A stretch of DNA of 64,000 bases from SZUA-36 sp963704855 (GTDB lineage Bacteria > Pseudomonadota > Gammaproteobacteria > Xanthomonadales > SZUA-36). The notes beneath the pieces were generated by a model. The model had not been told where the DNA came from, ran no database searches, and worked only from the letters and a program-made list of their open reading frames with translations. The position numbers and the translations under genes were made by a program. Of the stretch, positions 26,576 to 35,845 are shown one piece after another (position 1 is the stretch's first letter; every line of letters starts with the position of its first letter). Location: assembly GCA_963704855.1 (NCBI GenBank), contig CAVPHY010000028.1:1240001-1304000 (forward strand). Direction: 5' to 3'.

Positions 26576-27385
26576 ATGAATAAACAGAATGAGACCGGCC
26601 AGGCCATCGTTGATCAACACGTACTGGATCTACTGAACCGCGGTATCGATGGCGAACTCAGCGTCACGGAGCAGGACGAACTGGACCGTCTTATTTCCAC
26701 GTCACCGGCGGTACGAAACCTGGATATAGAATTAAGGGTGGTTACGCGGATGCTTGATGAATTGCCGCAAGTCGAACCGCCCCAATACCTGCAAGAAACA
26801 ATAGAAAGACAGGTCAGGTTACCTGCACAAAGCACTACCGGCTTGGGGAAGCCGGGGCTACTTCGAAGCTGGTTAAATACAAACTGGTTACGCACCGGTT
26901 TTGCGTTGGCAGCCGGGGTGGTTTTGACGGTCAGTGTGTACGAAATGGGTTCAGAGCCTATCACGGCCACGGATAGCGCAACCCTGACTGGCACCATAGC
27001 AAAAATGGATGTCACCGGTCAGCAGGGCGTGCTACTTGATCGTGTCAGTCTTGCTACTGACGGGTTGAACGGTTTGGTGGAACTGCGCCATGAGGGTGAC
27101 TTACTTACCCTGGATGTGCAGCTGACTTCTGACGGTCCTTCTGAACTGGTGGTGAATTTTGCCGGGCGCGGTTTGGAGTTTGACGGTGTAACACGCCTGC
27201 AGGACCCGGGTGAAACCGTGTCAGTGGCAGACGGTGTTATCCATTTTGCCAGTCCCGGAGAACAGCACTTCACGGTGAATCTGAGGCGCGTATCAAAGAC
27301 GCAACCGGACGTGCCATTGTTGCTGGAATTTTTTTCCAACAGCGAACTTGTTCAGCAGTCCGAATTGAATATTTCAAAGTTTTAA
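26576..27385 (+). CDS. Membrane anti-sigma-like protein
   Basis: A 269-residue protein from ATG 26576 (TTG 26567 is also in frame but too close to the GGGG). It has an acidic helical cytosolic N-terminus (residues about 1-100), one membrane helix (about 105-123, FALAAGVVLTVSVY) and a strand-rich periplasmic domain. The position right after the ECF sigma gene and the topology fit an anti-sigma factor. No zinc-binding HxxxCxxC motif is present. The sequence does not show which protease would release the sigma factor. Confidence 0.65.
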   Translation: MNKQNETGQAIVDQHVLDLLNRGIDGELSVTEQDELDRLISTSPAVRNLDIELRVVTRMLDELPQVEPPQYLQETIERQVRLPAQSTTGLGKPGLLRSWLNTNWLRTGFALAAGVVLTVSVYEMGSEPITATDSATLTGTIAKMDVTGQQGVLLDRVSLATDGLNGLVELRHEGDLLTLDVQLTSDGPSELVVNFAGRGLEFDGVTRLQDPGETVSVADGVIHFASPGEQHFTVNLRRVSKTQPDVPLLLEFFSNSELVQQSELNISKF

Positions 27386-27503
27386 ACTATTTTTTTAATA
27401 TCACCGCCAACTTTTTTGATCTCCGGCGGTAATAGGTTCTGAGGCCTGCAACAGCCATTTCGTTTCAAGGTCATAACGATTAAACCAAAAGAGGACAGAG
27501 AAA

Positions 27504-28770
27504 ATGAGCATGAACAGTCATAAAACCTGGATAGTAGTAGGCGTTTTGGCAGTGGTCATAGGCGGCGTTGCTTTCCTGGGTGATGATTTCCCATCTGGTA
27601 GCGACCAGGCTTCGGGAACGATTGTTCCAGCCGAACGCTATCGTGGCGAGCAAATCACAAAAAATGATGTGGAACTCGGGGATGAAAGTGTTGCCCAGTT
27701 GATGCAAACCGATTTGTTCCAACAGATCGTAACAGATGCAGCATTTGCCGATGCGCTGAACAGCGATGCATTCAGAGAAGCAATGGCCAGTGAGGCTTTC
27801 CGTTCAGCGATGAACAGCGAGGCTTTCCGCTCGGCGATGAACGCGGAAGCCTTCCGTTCGGCAATGAACTCAGAGGCCTTCCGTTCAGCGATGAACAGCG
27901 AAGCTTTCCGCTCCGCCATGAACAGCGAAGCTTTCCGGTCCGCGATGAACGCGGAAGCCTTCCGTTCGGCGATGAACAGCGACAGCTATCGTAACGCGAT
28001 GGCCAGCGACAGTTACCGCGCTGCCATGAATAGTGAAGCCTTCCGTTCGGCGATGAATTCTTGAGGCCTTCCGCAGTGCAATGGCCAGTGATAACTTCCG
28101 TAATGCGATGAACTCGGAAGCTTTCCGCACCGCGATGAACAACGAGGCCTTCCGCACCGCGCTTGCCAGTGATAGCTTCCGTGCCGCAATGGCAAACGAC
28201 GCAGCGTTCGATGCAGCCCTGGCAGCTGATGCATCACTTTCCGCCGCGATGTCGAGCGACAGTTTCCGTTCAGCGATGAACAGCGAGGCTTTCCGTTCAG
28301 CAATGAACTCAGAAGCCTTCCGTTCGGCGATGAACAGCGAGGCTTTCCGTTCAGCGATGAACAGCGAGGCTTTCCGCTCAGCGATGAACAGCGAGGCTTT
28401 CCGCTCAGCGATGAACAGCGAGGCTTTCCGCTCAGCGATGAACTCTGAGGCTTTCCGTTCCGCGATGAACTCTGAGGCTTTCCGTTCCGCGATGAACTCT
28501 GAGGCTTTCCGTTCCGCGATGAACTCTGAGGCTTTCCGTTCCGCGATGAACTCTGAGGCTTTCCGCTCAGCGATGAACTCTGAGGCTTTCCGTTCCGCGA
28601 TGAACTCTGAGGCTTTCCGCTCAGCGATGAACTCTGAGGCATTCCGTTCAGCTATGAACAGCGAGGCTTTCCGTTCCGCGATGAACAACGACAGCTTCCG
28701 CTCAGCGATGGCCAGTGACAGCTTCCGCTCAGCGATGGCCAACGAAGCGCTCCGGAACGCATCGCAATAG
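27504..28770 (+). CDS. Membrane-anchored nonapeptide-repeat protein, unknown function (one frameshift)
   Basis: About 421 residues when read across one extra T near 28063 (AATTCTTGAGG instead of AATTCTGAGG). A basic N-terminus is followed by one helix (residues about 9-26), then a 30-residue linker, then roughly 40 tandem nonapeptides from about residue 59 to the end. The consensus is N-S-E-A-F-R-S-A-M. The first few (ESVAQLM, TDLFQQIV, TDAAFADAL) and last (NEALRNASQ) are degenerate. Fifteen copies in a row (28279-28683) are identical at protein level. I know no family with this repeat. Topology predicts that the repeats are periplasmic. It follows the sigma/anti-sigma pair by 118 bases and ends at a strong terminator, so it is a plausible sigma-regulon product. 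Confidence 0.8.
28279..28683 (+). repeat. 27-bp coding tandem repeats
   Basis: Fifteen consecutive 27-bp units encode NSEAFRSAM, differing only by synonymous changes (AGC/TCT for Ser, TCA/TCC for Ser, GAG/GAA). More divergent units extend the array over most of the gene. Antisense ORFs across the array are by-products of its periodicity. The copy number may vary between strains or be miscounted in assembly. Confidence 0.95.
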
Positions 28771-28839
28771 CGTTATTGGGAAAGCGCCCATTGCTGATAC
28801 TTCAAAAGCAAGGGCATCTGCAGCAAGAGGTCAAGACCG

Positions 28840-28868
28840 CCGCCTGCCATTTGGCAGGCGGTTTTTTT
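28840..28868 (+). terminator. Rho-independent terminator after the repeat-protein gene
   Basis: A perfect inverted repeat CCGCCTGCCA (28840-28849) / TGGCAGGCGG (28852-28861) is followed by seven Ts. It closes the sigma/anti-sigma/repeat-protein unit. Confidence 0.93.
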
Positions 28869-28992
28869 GACCGCAAGATTATCCAGGTAAATGGTGCAGT
28901 CTTGTCACGGTTAACTATTCAAGCCTGAAAAGCAGAACAGCCCATTACCTAGTATGCTAAGTAAAACAATACGATCTACTGGGAGGTGCCGG

Positions 28993-31935
28993 GTGCGTTG
29001 GGGAATTCTATTAGCTGGTTTGGTTATTGGCCTGTCGCAGACAAAGGCCACAGCCGCTCCGTTCGAGATTGATTTTATCGAGACCGATGATCTGTTGTTG
29101 ATATACCAGGATCCGTTCCAGACTTACCTGGTCCCGCACATATCGAAAAGCTTTCACAATTCTGTCGAGTTCCAACGTTACCTTTTCGACTGGAATCCAC
29201 GGAGAAAACCTCGGTGATCCTGACCGACTTCAGTGATTATGGAAACGCCGGAGCCAGTGTCTCGCCGCGCAATGCAGTCTCAGTGTACATCGCGCCATCC
29301 AACCGAGACACTCGAGACATTGCCAGGTAATGAAAGAACCTTCATGATCATGAACCACGAAATGACCCACGTGGCGACCATGGATATTGCGAATGAGCAG
29401 GATCTGCGCTGGCGGCGTTTTTTCGGTGGCAAACCACGTCAGAACGATGTGCATCCCGAATCCATTCTTTACAACTATCTTGCGACACCGCGGCTCAGTG
29501 CACCACGCTGGTATCAGGAAGGCTCTGCAACCTTTGTCGAGACCTGGATGTCAGGTGGTGTTGGTCGGGCGCAGGGCGCCTATGACGAAATGGTATTTCG
29601 CTCCATGGTGCGTGATGATGCTCACTTCTACAACAATCTCGGTATCGTCGCCGAGGGAAGCAGTATCGATTTCCAGGGCATGGTCAATGCTTACCTGTAT
29701 GGCACACGCTTTATGAGTTACCTCGCCTTTGAATATTCACCACAGCAAATGGTTGACTGGCTCAAACGGGGTGAAGACAGTGAAAGATACTATGCAAAGC
29801 AGTTTGAAAAGGTCTTCGGGTTACCACTGAAAGACTCATGGATGCAGTGGATCGGGTTTGAGAAGGCGTTTCAGAAGAAAAACCTTGCCGCGGTCCGCGA
29901 ACATACACTGACACCGGTCCAGCCGCTCGCAGCACAGGCGCTGGGGTCAATTTCCCGCTCCTTTATTGATTCCGACGAGGGGGTGATGATCGGCGCTTTC
30001 AGATATCCGGGCGTGCTTGCCCACATCGGCAAGATGTCCCTGGCTGACGGAAGCATTGAGCGTGTCGTGGACATCAAAGGCCCCAAGGTTTACCCGGTGA
30101 CGTCACCTGCCTATGATCCCGCTTCAAAAACCCTGTTTTACACCGATGATAACCACGCCTACCGTGACCTGATGGCGGTTGATCTTAAAACCGGTAAAAA
30201 GCGGATGTTAATCAAGGATGCGCGGGTCGGGGACCTGGCTTTTAATGCGGCCGATGGATCGGTCTGGGGGCTGCGCCATCTTAACGGCTATGTTTCACTA
30301 GTCAGAATTCCGCCACCGTATACCGAGTGGAACCAGCTGCACACCTGGCCTTACGGTGACGTAGCGTACGAGATGGACATCTCGCCGGACGGATCGATGC
30401 TGTCCCTGTCCCTGGGGGAGATCGATGCAAGCCAATACCTGCGGGTTTATCGCACCGCGGATATCTTGCAGCAGAAGATGGAGCCGTTTGCCGAATACAA
30501 TTTCATGACATCGACTCCCGAGGGTTTCGTATTTACACCGGACGGACGCTACCTGTTCGGAAGTTCTTTTTTAACCGGTGTTTCCAATATTTTCCGTTAC
30601 GAGATAGCAACGGGTGAAATGGAGGCGGTCAGTAACGCGGAGACCGGTTTTTTCCGTCCCATCCCTCGCGAGGACGGCTCGCTGATCGTGTTCGAATACA
30701 GTGGCAAGGGTTTCATCCCGACCGTGATTGACCCGGTGCCACTTGACGACCTGAGTGCAATTGTTTTCCTGGGTAATGAGATCGTCAAAAAGCATCCGGT
30801 CTTACGTGACTGGAATGTCGTGGGTACACTTTCTGAAATTGACCATGACGGAAAGATAATCAATCGTGGTAAATACCGGCCCTACCGTGAACTGGGGTAC
30901 GAGTCGGGCTATCCCATCATCGAGGGATACCGGGACTCGTTGGCGATTGGCTGGGCGATGAAATTTCAGGATCCTGCCCAGTTGCACAACCTGGATATCA
31001 ACGCATCCTACTCGCCGGACAGCAGTCTGGATTCTGCCGAGAGACTTCATTTCAATGCCGAGTACCGTGCCTTGAACTGGCGCGCGCGCTATTGGCATAA
31101 CGATTCCGATTTTTATGATCTGTTTGGCCCGACCAAGCGCAGCAGAAAAGGTGATGCCTTTATCATCAGTTATGAGAAAGCGCTGATTTTTGACAAGCCC
31201 AGGGTGCTGGATTTTTCCGCCGACCTCGCCTATTACACCGGGCTCGATACTTTGCCTGGTAATCAGAACGTACCGACATTTTTTTATGAGGATATCCTGC
31301 ACGGTCAGCTTGAGCTTAACTACAGCCACACCCGTCAATCCATGGGCGCAGTCGACCATGAAAAGGGCTGGCGCTGGGATGTCGTTGCCAGTGCCGACCA
31401 CGCAAACAGCGATACCATACCCAAGCTTCGCGCCGGTCTTGATTTTGGGTTTGCACTGCCATGGAAGCATTCTTCTATTTGGTTCTACAACTCGGGCGGT
31501 ATCGCCGATGGGGATCGCCTGAATACGCTGACCAACTACTACTTCGGCGGGTTTGGGAATAATTACGTGGATGATGGTGAGGTAAAGCGCTACCGGATGT
31601 TCTATTCCATGCCGGGGTTTGAGATCGACGCGATCAGTGCGCGGAACTTTGTGAAATCGGTGGCGGAGTGGAACCTGCCGCCGATACGTTTCGAGTCGTT
31701 GGGTACACCGGGTTTCTTTCTCAGCTGGATACGTCCGGCTATCTTTGTCGCCGGTCTGATCGCAGATCCGGGTGAGGACTTTGAACGGACATTCACCAGT
31801 GCCGGGATCCAGTTCGATCTTCATTTCACGGTTGTACACAGGCTGCCCATGACCTTGTCAGTTGGCTACGCGGCCGGTTTCCGTAAAGGTACCAAGCAGG
31901 ATGACGAAATCATGTTTTCGCTGAAAATATTGTGA
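28993..31935 (+). CDS. Secreted gluzincin-type metallopeptidase with propeller and C-terminal barrel-like region (two compensating indels)
   Basis: About 980 residues. GTG 28993 is preferred as start because GGGAGG lies 6 bases upstream, and the signal peptide follows at once (ILLAGLVIGLSQTKATAA). Frame analysis shows a missing base near 29202 (RRKP becomes EKTSVILTDFSDYGNAGA) and an extra base near 29305, after which the original frame resumes. HEMTH (near 29356-29370) with a downstream Glu in YQEGSATFVE is the zinc site. Residues about 320-640 show propeller-like strands (LSLGEIDASQYL, YLFGSSFLTG). The last 300 or so residues are rich in alternating strands, like an outer-membrane barrel. 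The family is unnamed to me. Confidence 0.7.
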
Positions 31936-31997
31936 AGCGACGCCCACATCGCGCAGAATAGGGGGTTATGATTTCCCTGATAACAGTTTGCTGATCC

Positions 31998-33008
31998 ATG
32001 TCTGCTGACCTGCTCACCCGGGCACCGGTCGGGCTGTTACCGGTCCTGATATTCCTGCTCATTCTCTTATACATGGATAGTTATAAGCTGGTCAGCCTTC
32101 GTACCGTCCTATGGGTCATGCTCACAGGCGCCCTTTTACCGATTGCCGGTTACTGGATCAATGGTTATGCCATGGGTCTGTTGGGTTTGGATTTTATGAC
32201 TTACTCCCGATATGCGGCCCCCGTCATCGAAGAGGGTATGAAAGCCTGCGTGATGATCTATCTGTTCAGGACCAACCGTATCGGTTTCCTGGTGGATTCG
32301 GCGATACTCGGTTTCGCGGTGGGTGCCGGCTTTGGTGTGGTCGAGAATTTTTATTATTTGTACCTTGCGGCGGACGCCCAGATCGCGGTATGGGTTGTGC
32401 GCGGTTTCGGCACCGCCATCATGCATGGCGGCGCGATGGCCCTGTTCGGCGTCATGGCGCAATCACTTACTGAGCGCCGGATGAAAATCAATCCACTGCT
32501 GTTAGTACCCGGTTTCATCGTTGCCATCACGATTCATTCGGTTTTCAATCATTTTCCCGGAACACCGATCTTTACAACCCTCGGCACCCTGTTGGCCTTG
32601 CCGCCAATATTTTTGGTTGTCTTCCAGAAAAGTGCGAGGAGCATGCACGAATGGCTGGAAGTGGATTTTGACGAAGATGCGATGTTACTGGAGCAGATCA
32701 ACTCGGGGGAGTTTTCAGAGTCCAGAATCGGCCGGTTTTTACACGACCTGAAACAAAAGTTTCCCGGCACCGTGGTCGTGGATATGTTGTGTTACCTGCG
32801 TCTCTATACCGAACTGGCGCTGCGCGCGAAAGGCGTGCTGATGATGCGGGAAAACGGTCTCGATACACCGGTGGGTGAACGCACCCGCGCCAAGTTCGAA
32901 GAAATGCGTTATCTCGAGAAGAGCATCGGGAAAACGGGCCTGCTGGCCATGAGTCCGTTCTTGCAGATGACGCGCAAGGATCTTTGGCAGTTGTATGTAC
33001 TTGAGTAA
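31998..33008 (+). CDS. PrsW family intramembrane metalloprotease
   Basis: A 336-residue protein with about eight N-terminal helices and a soluble C-terminal tail of about 120 residues. The PrsW/CPBP-superfamily motifs are present: EExxK (EEGMK, residues 78-82), FGVVEN (112-117), His143 in MHGG, and His180/His185 in IHSVFNH. In Bacillus, PrsW makes the first cut in the anti-sigma factor RsiW. The gene lies 62 bases after the metallopeptidase gene and about 4.6 kb after a membrane anti-sigma-like gene, so cleavage of that protein is an attractive but unproven role. Confidence 0.9.
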   Translation: MSADLLTRAPVGLLPVLIFLLILLYMDSYKLVSLRTVLWVMLTGALLPIAGYWINGYAMGLLGLDFMTYSRYAAPVIEEGMKACVMIYLFRTNRIGFLVDSAILGFAVGAGFGVVENFYYLYLAADAQIAVWVVRGFGTAIMHGGAMALFGVMAQSLTERRMKINPLLLVPGFIVAITIHSVFNHFPGTPIFTTLGTLLALPPIFLVVFQKSARSMHEWLEVDFDEDAMLLEQINSGEFSESRIGRFLHDLKQKFPGTVVVDMLCYLRLYTELALRAKGVLMMRENGLDTPVGERTRAKFEEMRYLEKSIGKTGLLAMSPFLQMTRKDLWQLYVLE

Positions 33009-33095
33009 CAGGCGCACGAATTCCAATTTCGTCATGCAACCAGCCTGAACCCCGGCTTATCGCGGTTTGGTCAGGTACCCTGTTTAAATGTAAAA

Positions 33096-33123
33096 AAACG
33101 CAGAACCCGGAGGTTCTGCGTTT
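33096..33123. terminator. Bidirectional Rho-independent terminator
   Basis: A 12-bp stem (AAACGCAGAACC / GGTTCTGCGTTT, 33096-33107 and 33112-33123) with a CGGA loop lies between the convergent PrsW and peroxiredoxin genes. An A-run sits on one side and a short T-run on the other. Confidence 0.9.
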
Positions 33124-33141
33124 CTATTACGGCGTTCCTTT

Positions 33142-33669
33142 TCAGGAATTGGACTTGATATAAGCCAGCATGGTGTCGGCATCACTGACTTCGAACGGGT
33201 CGGAGGGTGCATTATCCTGCTTGCCGGCCTCGCTGAAGATCTTCTTGATTTCACCATCTTCGACCAGCATGGAGTAGCGCCAGGAGCGCAGACCGAAACC
33301 GACGTTGTCCTTGCGTACCAGCATACCCATCAGGCGTGAAAAATCACCGCTGCCGTCCGGCAGCAATTTCACGTTCTTCACACCCTGGTGGATGCCCCAC
33401 TGGAACATGGTGAAGGCGTCGTTAACACTCAGACAGTAGACCTGGTCGATACCTGCGTCACGCATAGCCTGGTAGTGCTTTTCATAACCGGGCAGGTGGG
33501 TGCTGGAACAGGTGGGTGTAAATGCGCCGGGTAGGGCAAACACGACCACTTTCTTACCTTTGAAGATTTCGTCTGATGTCACATCCTGCCAGCGAAAAGG
33601 ATTTGGGCCTTCAACGCTTTCATCACGGACACGGGTTTTAAAAGTAATGCTGGGTACCTTGTGGGTCAC
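33142..33669 (-). CDS. Peroxiredoxin (Prx5/redoxin-like)
   Basis: A 175-residue thiol peroxidase. The peroxidatic Cys lies in PGAFTPTCSSTHLPGY (about residue 55), and a second Cys in YCLSVND could be the resolving one. It reduces hydroperoxides in the cytosol. GTG 33669 is chosen because AGGAGA is 8 bases upstream; the longer in-frame ORF to 33717 adds residues of no conserved type. A second family member lies at 60 kb. The gene is followed by the bidirectional terminator. Confidence 0.92.
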   Translation of the reverse strand: MTHKVPSITFKTRVRDESVEGPNPFRWQDVTSDEIFKGKKVVVFALPGAFTPTCSSTHLPGYEKHYQAMRDAGIDQVYCLSVNDAFTMFQWGIHQGVKNVKLLPDGSGDFSRLMGMLVRKDNVGFGLRSWRYSMLVEDGEIKKIFSEAGKQDNAPSDPFEVSDADTMLAYIKSNS

Positions 33670-34022
33670 TTGAATATCTCCTTGGTTAACGAAAATTCGA
33701 ATGGGTGAGAGCGTCACCCGGTGTTAATTTGGGGAGATTATGGGGCTTTATCAAGTGCCAGTTAAATTGATTTTTCCCATGGCCTTGATAGATAACTCTT
33801 ATGCAAGCAGCCAGGGTGACGCGATACCGGTTTAGACCCGCTTGGCACGTCCGTCCCGGCGATGTTGTGAGTGGCTAACTGTGTTTTCAGCTTGCCGTCA
33901 GTCTTTGCGCTGTGCGAATGACCAGGCCCTTATGGCGCGCCACCGTACAGCATGGCTGCATATTGCTACCCAACATAGGTACAATGCATTGCTTATCCCG
34001 ATCACTGATTAGACGGAATCCC
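33670..34022. other. Divergent intergenic region
   Basis: This is the 353-base space between the divergent peroxiredoxin and DUF885 genes. A TACAAT hexamer at about 33981-33986 could be the -10 of the DUF885 gene. I see no ORF, RNA or repeat. Confidence 0.35.
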
Positions 34023-35845
34023 ATGAAAAGAACTATTTTTATTGCGTTGCTGCTATTGAGTTTCTCATCCACGGTGCTGGGCGACTACCAGGACGAGATC
34101 AAGGTGCTGACCGCGCGTATGCAGGAACTCGCTGGCAGTGTTTCTGGCTTAAGTGACTCGCAGCGGTTCGCAGAAATCGTCGGTATGACTTACGAGTACA
34201 CGATGCTCAACTACCCTGAATTTGCCACATTCCTCGGTGATCCGCGTGGACAGGATCGTTGGTCCGATCAGTCGGAAGCAATCACACTGCAACGACAGCA
34301 GGACGATAAGCTCCTTTTGTCCGCCCTTGAGAATATTGACCGTGAAATGTTGAATCCCACCGACCAGGTCAATTTTGACCTGCTATACGACGGTCAAAAG
34401 CGGACTATCGAAGGCCACCAGTTTCCGAATGAGATGATGCCGGTGAACCAGATGGGTGGTGTGCAGCAGGATATCGCGCAGATGATGGCGATCTCGCAGC
34501 CGAAAAACGCGGAAGACTACGCCAACATGATTGGCCGCCTGGAAAAGACCCCGGAAGTGGTTGACCAGTCAATCGCCTGGATGCGTAAGGGCATGGCTGC
34601 GGGTATCACACCACCGGCCGTAACGCTGCGAGATGTGCCGCAGCAGATTCGCAACCAGCTGGTCGATGAGCCTGACCAGAGCCCGCTGCTCGGTGCTTTC
34701 AAGCAGTTTCCAGCGAGTATTGATTCATTGCAGCAGGCCGCACTTAAAGTACAGGCCGAAGCTGCTTACAGTGAAAAGGTGGCGCCGGCTTTTGAGAAGC
34801 TGCTGGCGTTTTTCGAAAACGAGTATCTGCCGGCAGCGCGTGAGACCATCGCCATGCGTGATATGCCGAATGGTGAAGCCTGGTACGCGTACAACGTGAA
34901 ACAGACCACGACCACCGATCTGACACCCGAACAGATTCACCAGATCGGGCTGGACGAGGTCAAGCGGATCCGCGGCGAGATGAACAGCGTCATCGAGTCG
35001 AGCGGATTTGAAGGTTCGTTCGAGGAGTTCCTGGCCTTCCTGCGCACCGACCCGCAGTTTTATCATGAAACAAAGGAAGGTCTGCTGCGTGAGTATCGCG
35101 ATATCGCCAAGCGTGCTGATCCGGAGTTGATGAAGCTGTTTTGGCAAGTTACCGAGAACACCTTACGGTGTCATACCGGTACCGGCCTATGCTGAGAAAT
35201 CCCAGACCACGGCCTATTATCAACGTGGTTCGGTCGAGGCCGGACGCCCGGGTAATTTCTTTGCCAATACCTATGCGCTGGATACACGCCCGCGCTGGGA
35301 AATGGAGGCACTGACCCTGCACGAGGCGGTGCCCGGGCACCATTTGCAGTTGGCCTTGCAGGATGAGTTGCAAGATGTGCCATGGTTCCGTCGCGTCGGT
35401 GGCTACACAGCCTATGTCGAAGGCTGGGGGCTTTATTCGGAAAGCCTGGGTGAGGACATGGGCTTTTACCAGGACCCGTATTCGAAATTCGGTCAGCTGA
35501 CCTACGAGATGTGGCGCGCCATCCGCCTGGTGGTGGATACCGGCATGCACCATTTGGGCTGGACACGCCAGCAGGCCATCGATTACTTCATGGCCAACGC
35601 GGGTAAGCAGGAACACGATGTCATCGTGGAAGTCGACCGCTATATCGTCTGGCCAGGCCAGGCGCTGGCCTACAAGATCGGCGAATTGAAGATCAAGGAG
35701 CTGCGCGCTTACGCCACGGATGAACTGGGTGAGGCATTTGATATCCGCGAATTCCACGACGAGGTGCTGGGCCGTGGCGCGCTGCCGCTGAGTGTACTGG
35801 ATGCCAATATCCGGGCCTGGGTCGGCGGCAAAGAAAGCCGAATGA
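34023..35845 (+). CDS. DUF885 family secreted peptidase-like protein, two frameshifts
   Basis: About 606 residues when joined. A signal peptide (MKRTIFIALLLLSFSSTVLG) opens at ATG 34023. Frame one runs to KLFWQ; an extra G near 35148 then hides LPRTPYGVIPVPAYAEK. The second part carries HEAVPGHHLQLALQ, the zinc-type motif of the family, and EGWGLYSESLG. Near the end, a one-base shift around 35825-35835 would give AKKAE and a TGA that overlaps the adenosine deaminase ATG as ATGA. As sequenced, the two proteins are instead fused in frame. It is a paralogue of the intact DUF885 gene at 13.5 kb. Confidence 0.78.

Noticed and set aside
27885..28742. Antisense repeat ORFs opposite the nonapeptide gene
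   Set aside because: They follow from the 27-base period of the sense gene; no ribosome site or helix supports them.
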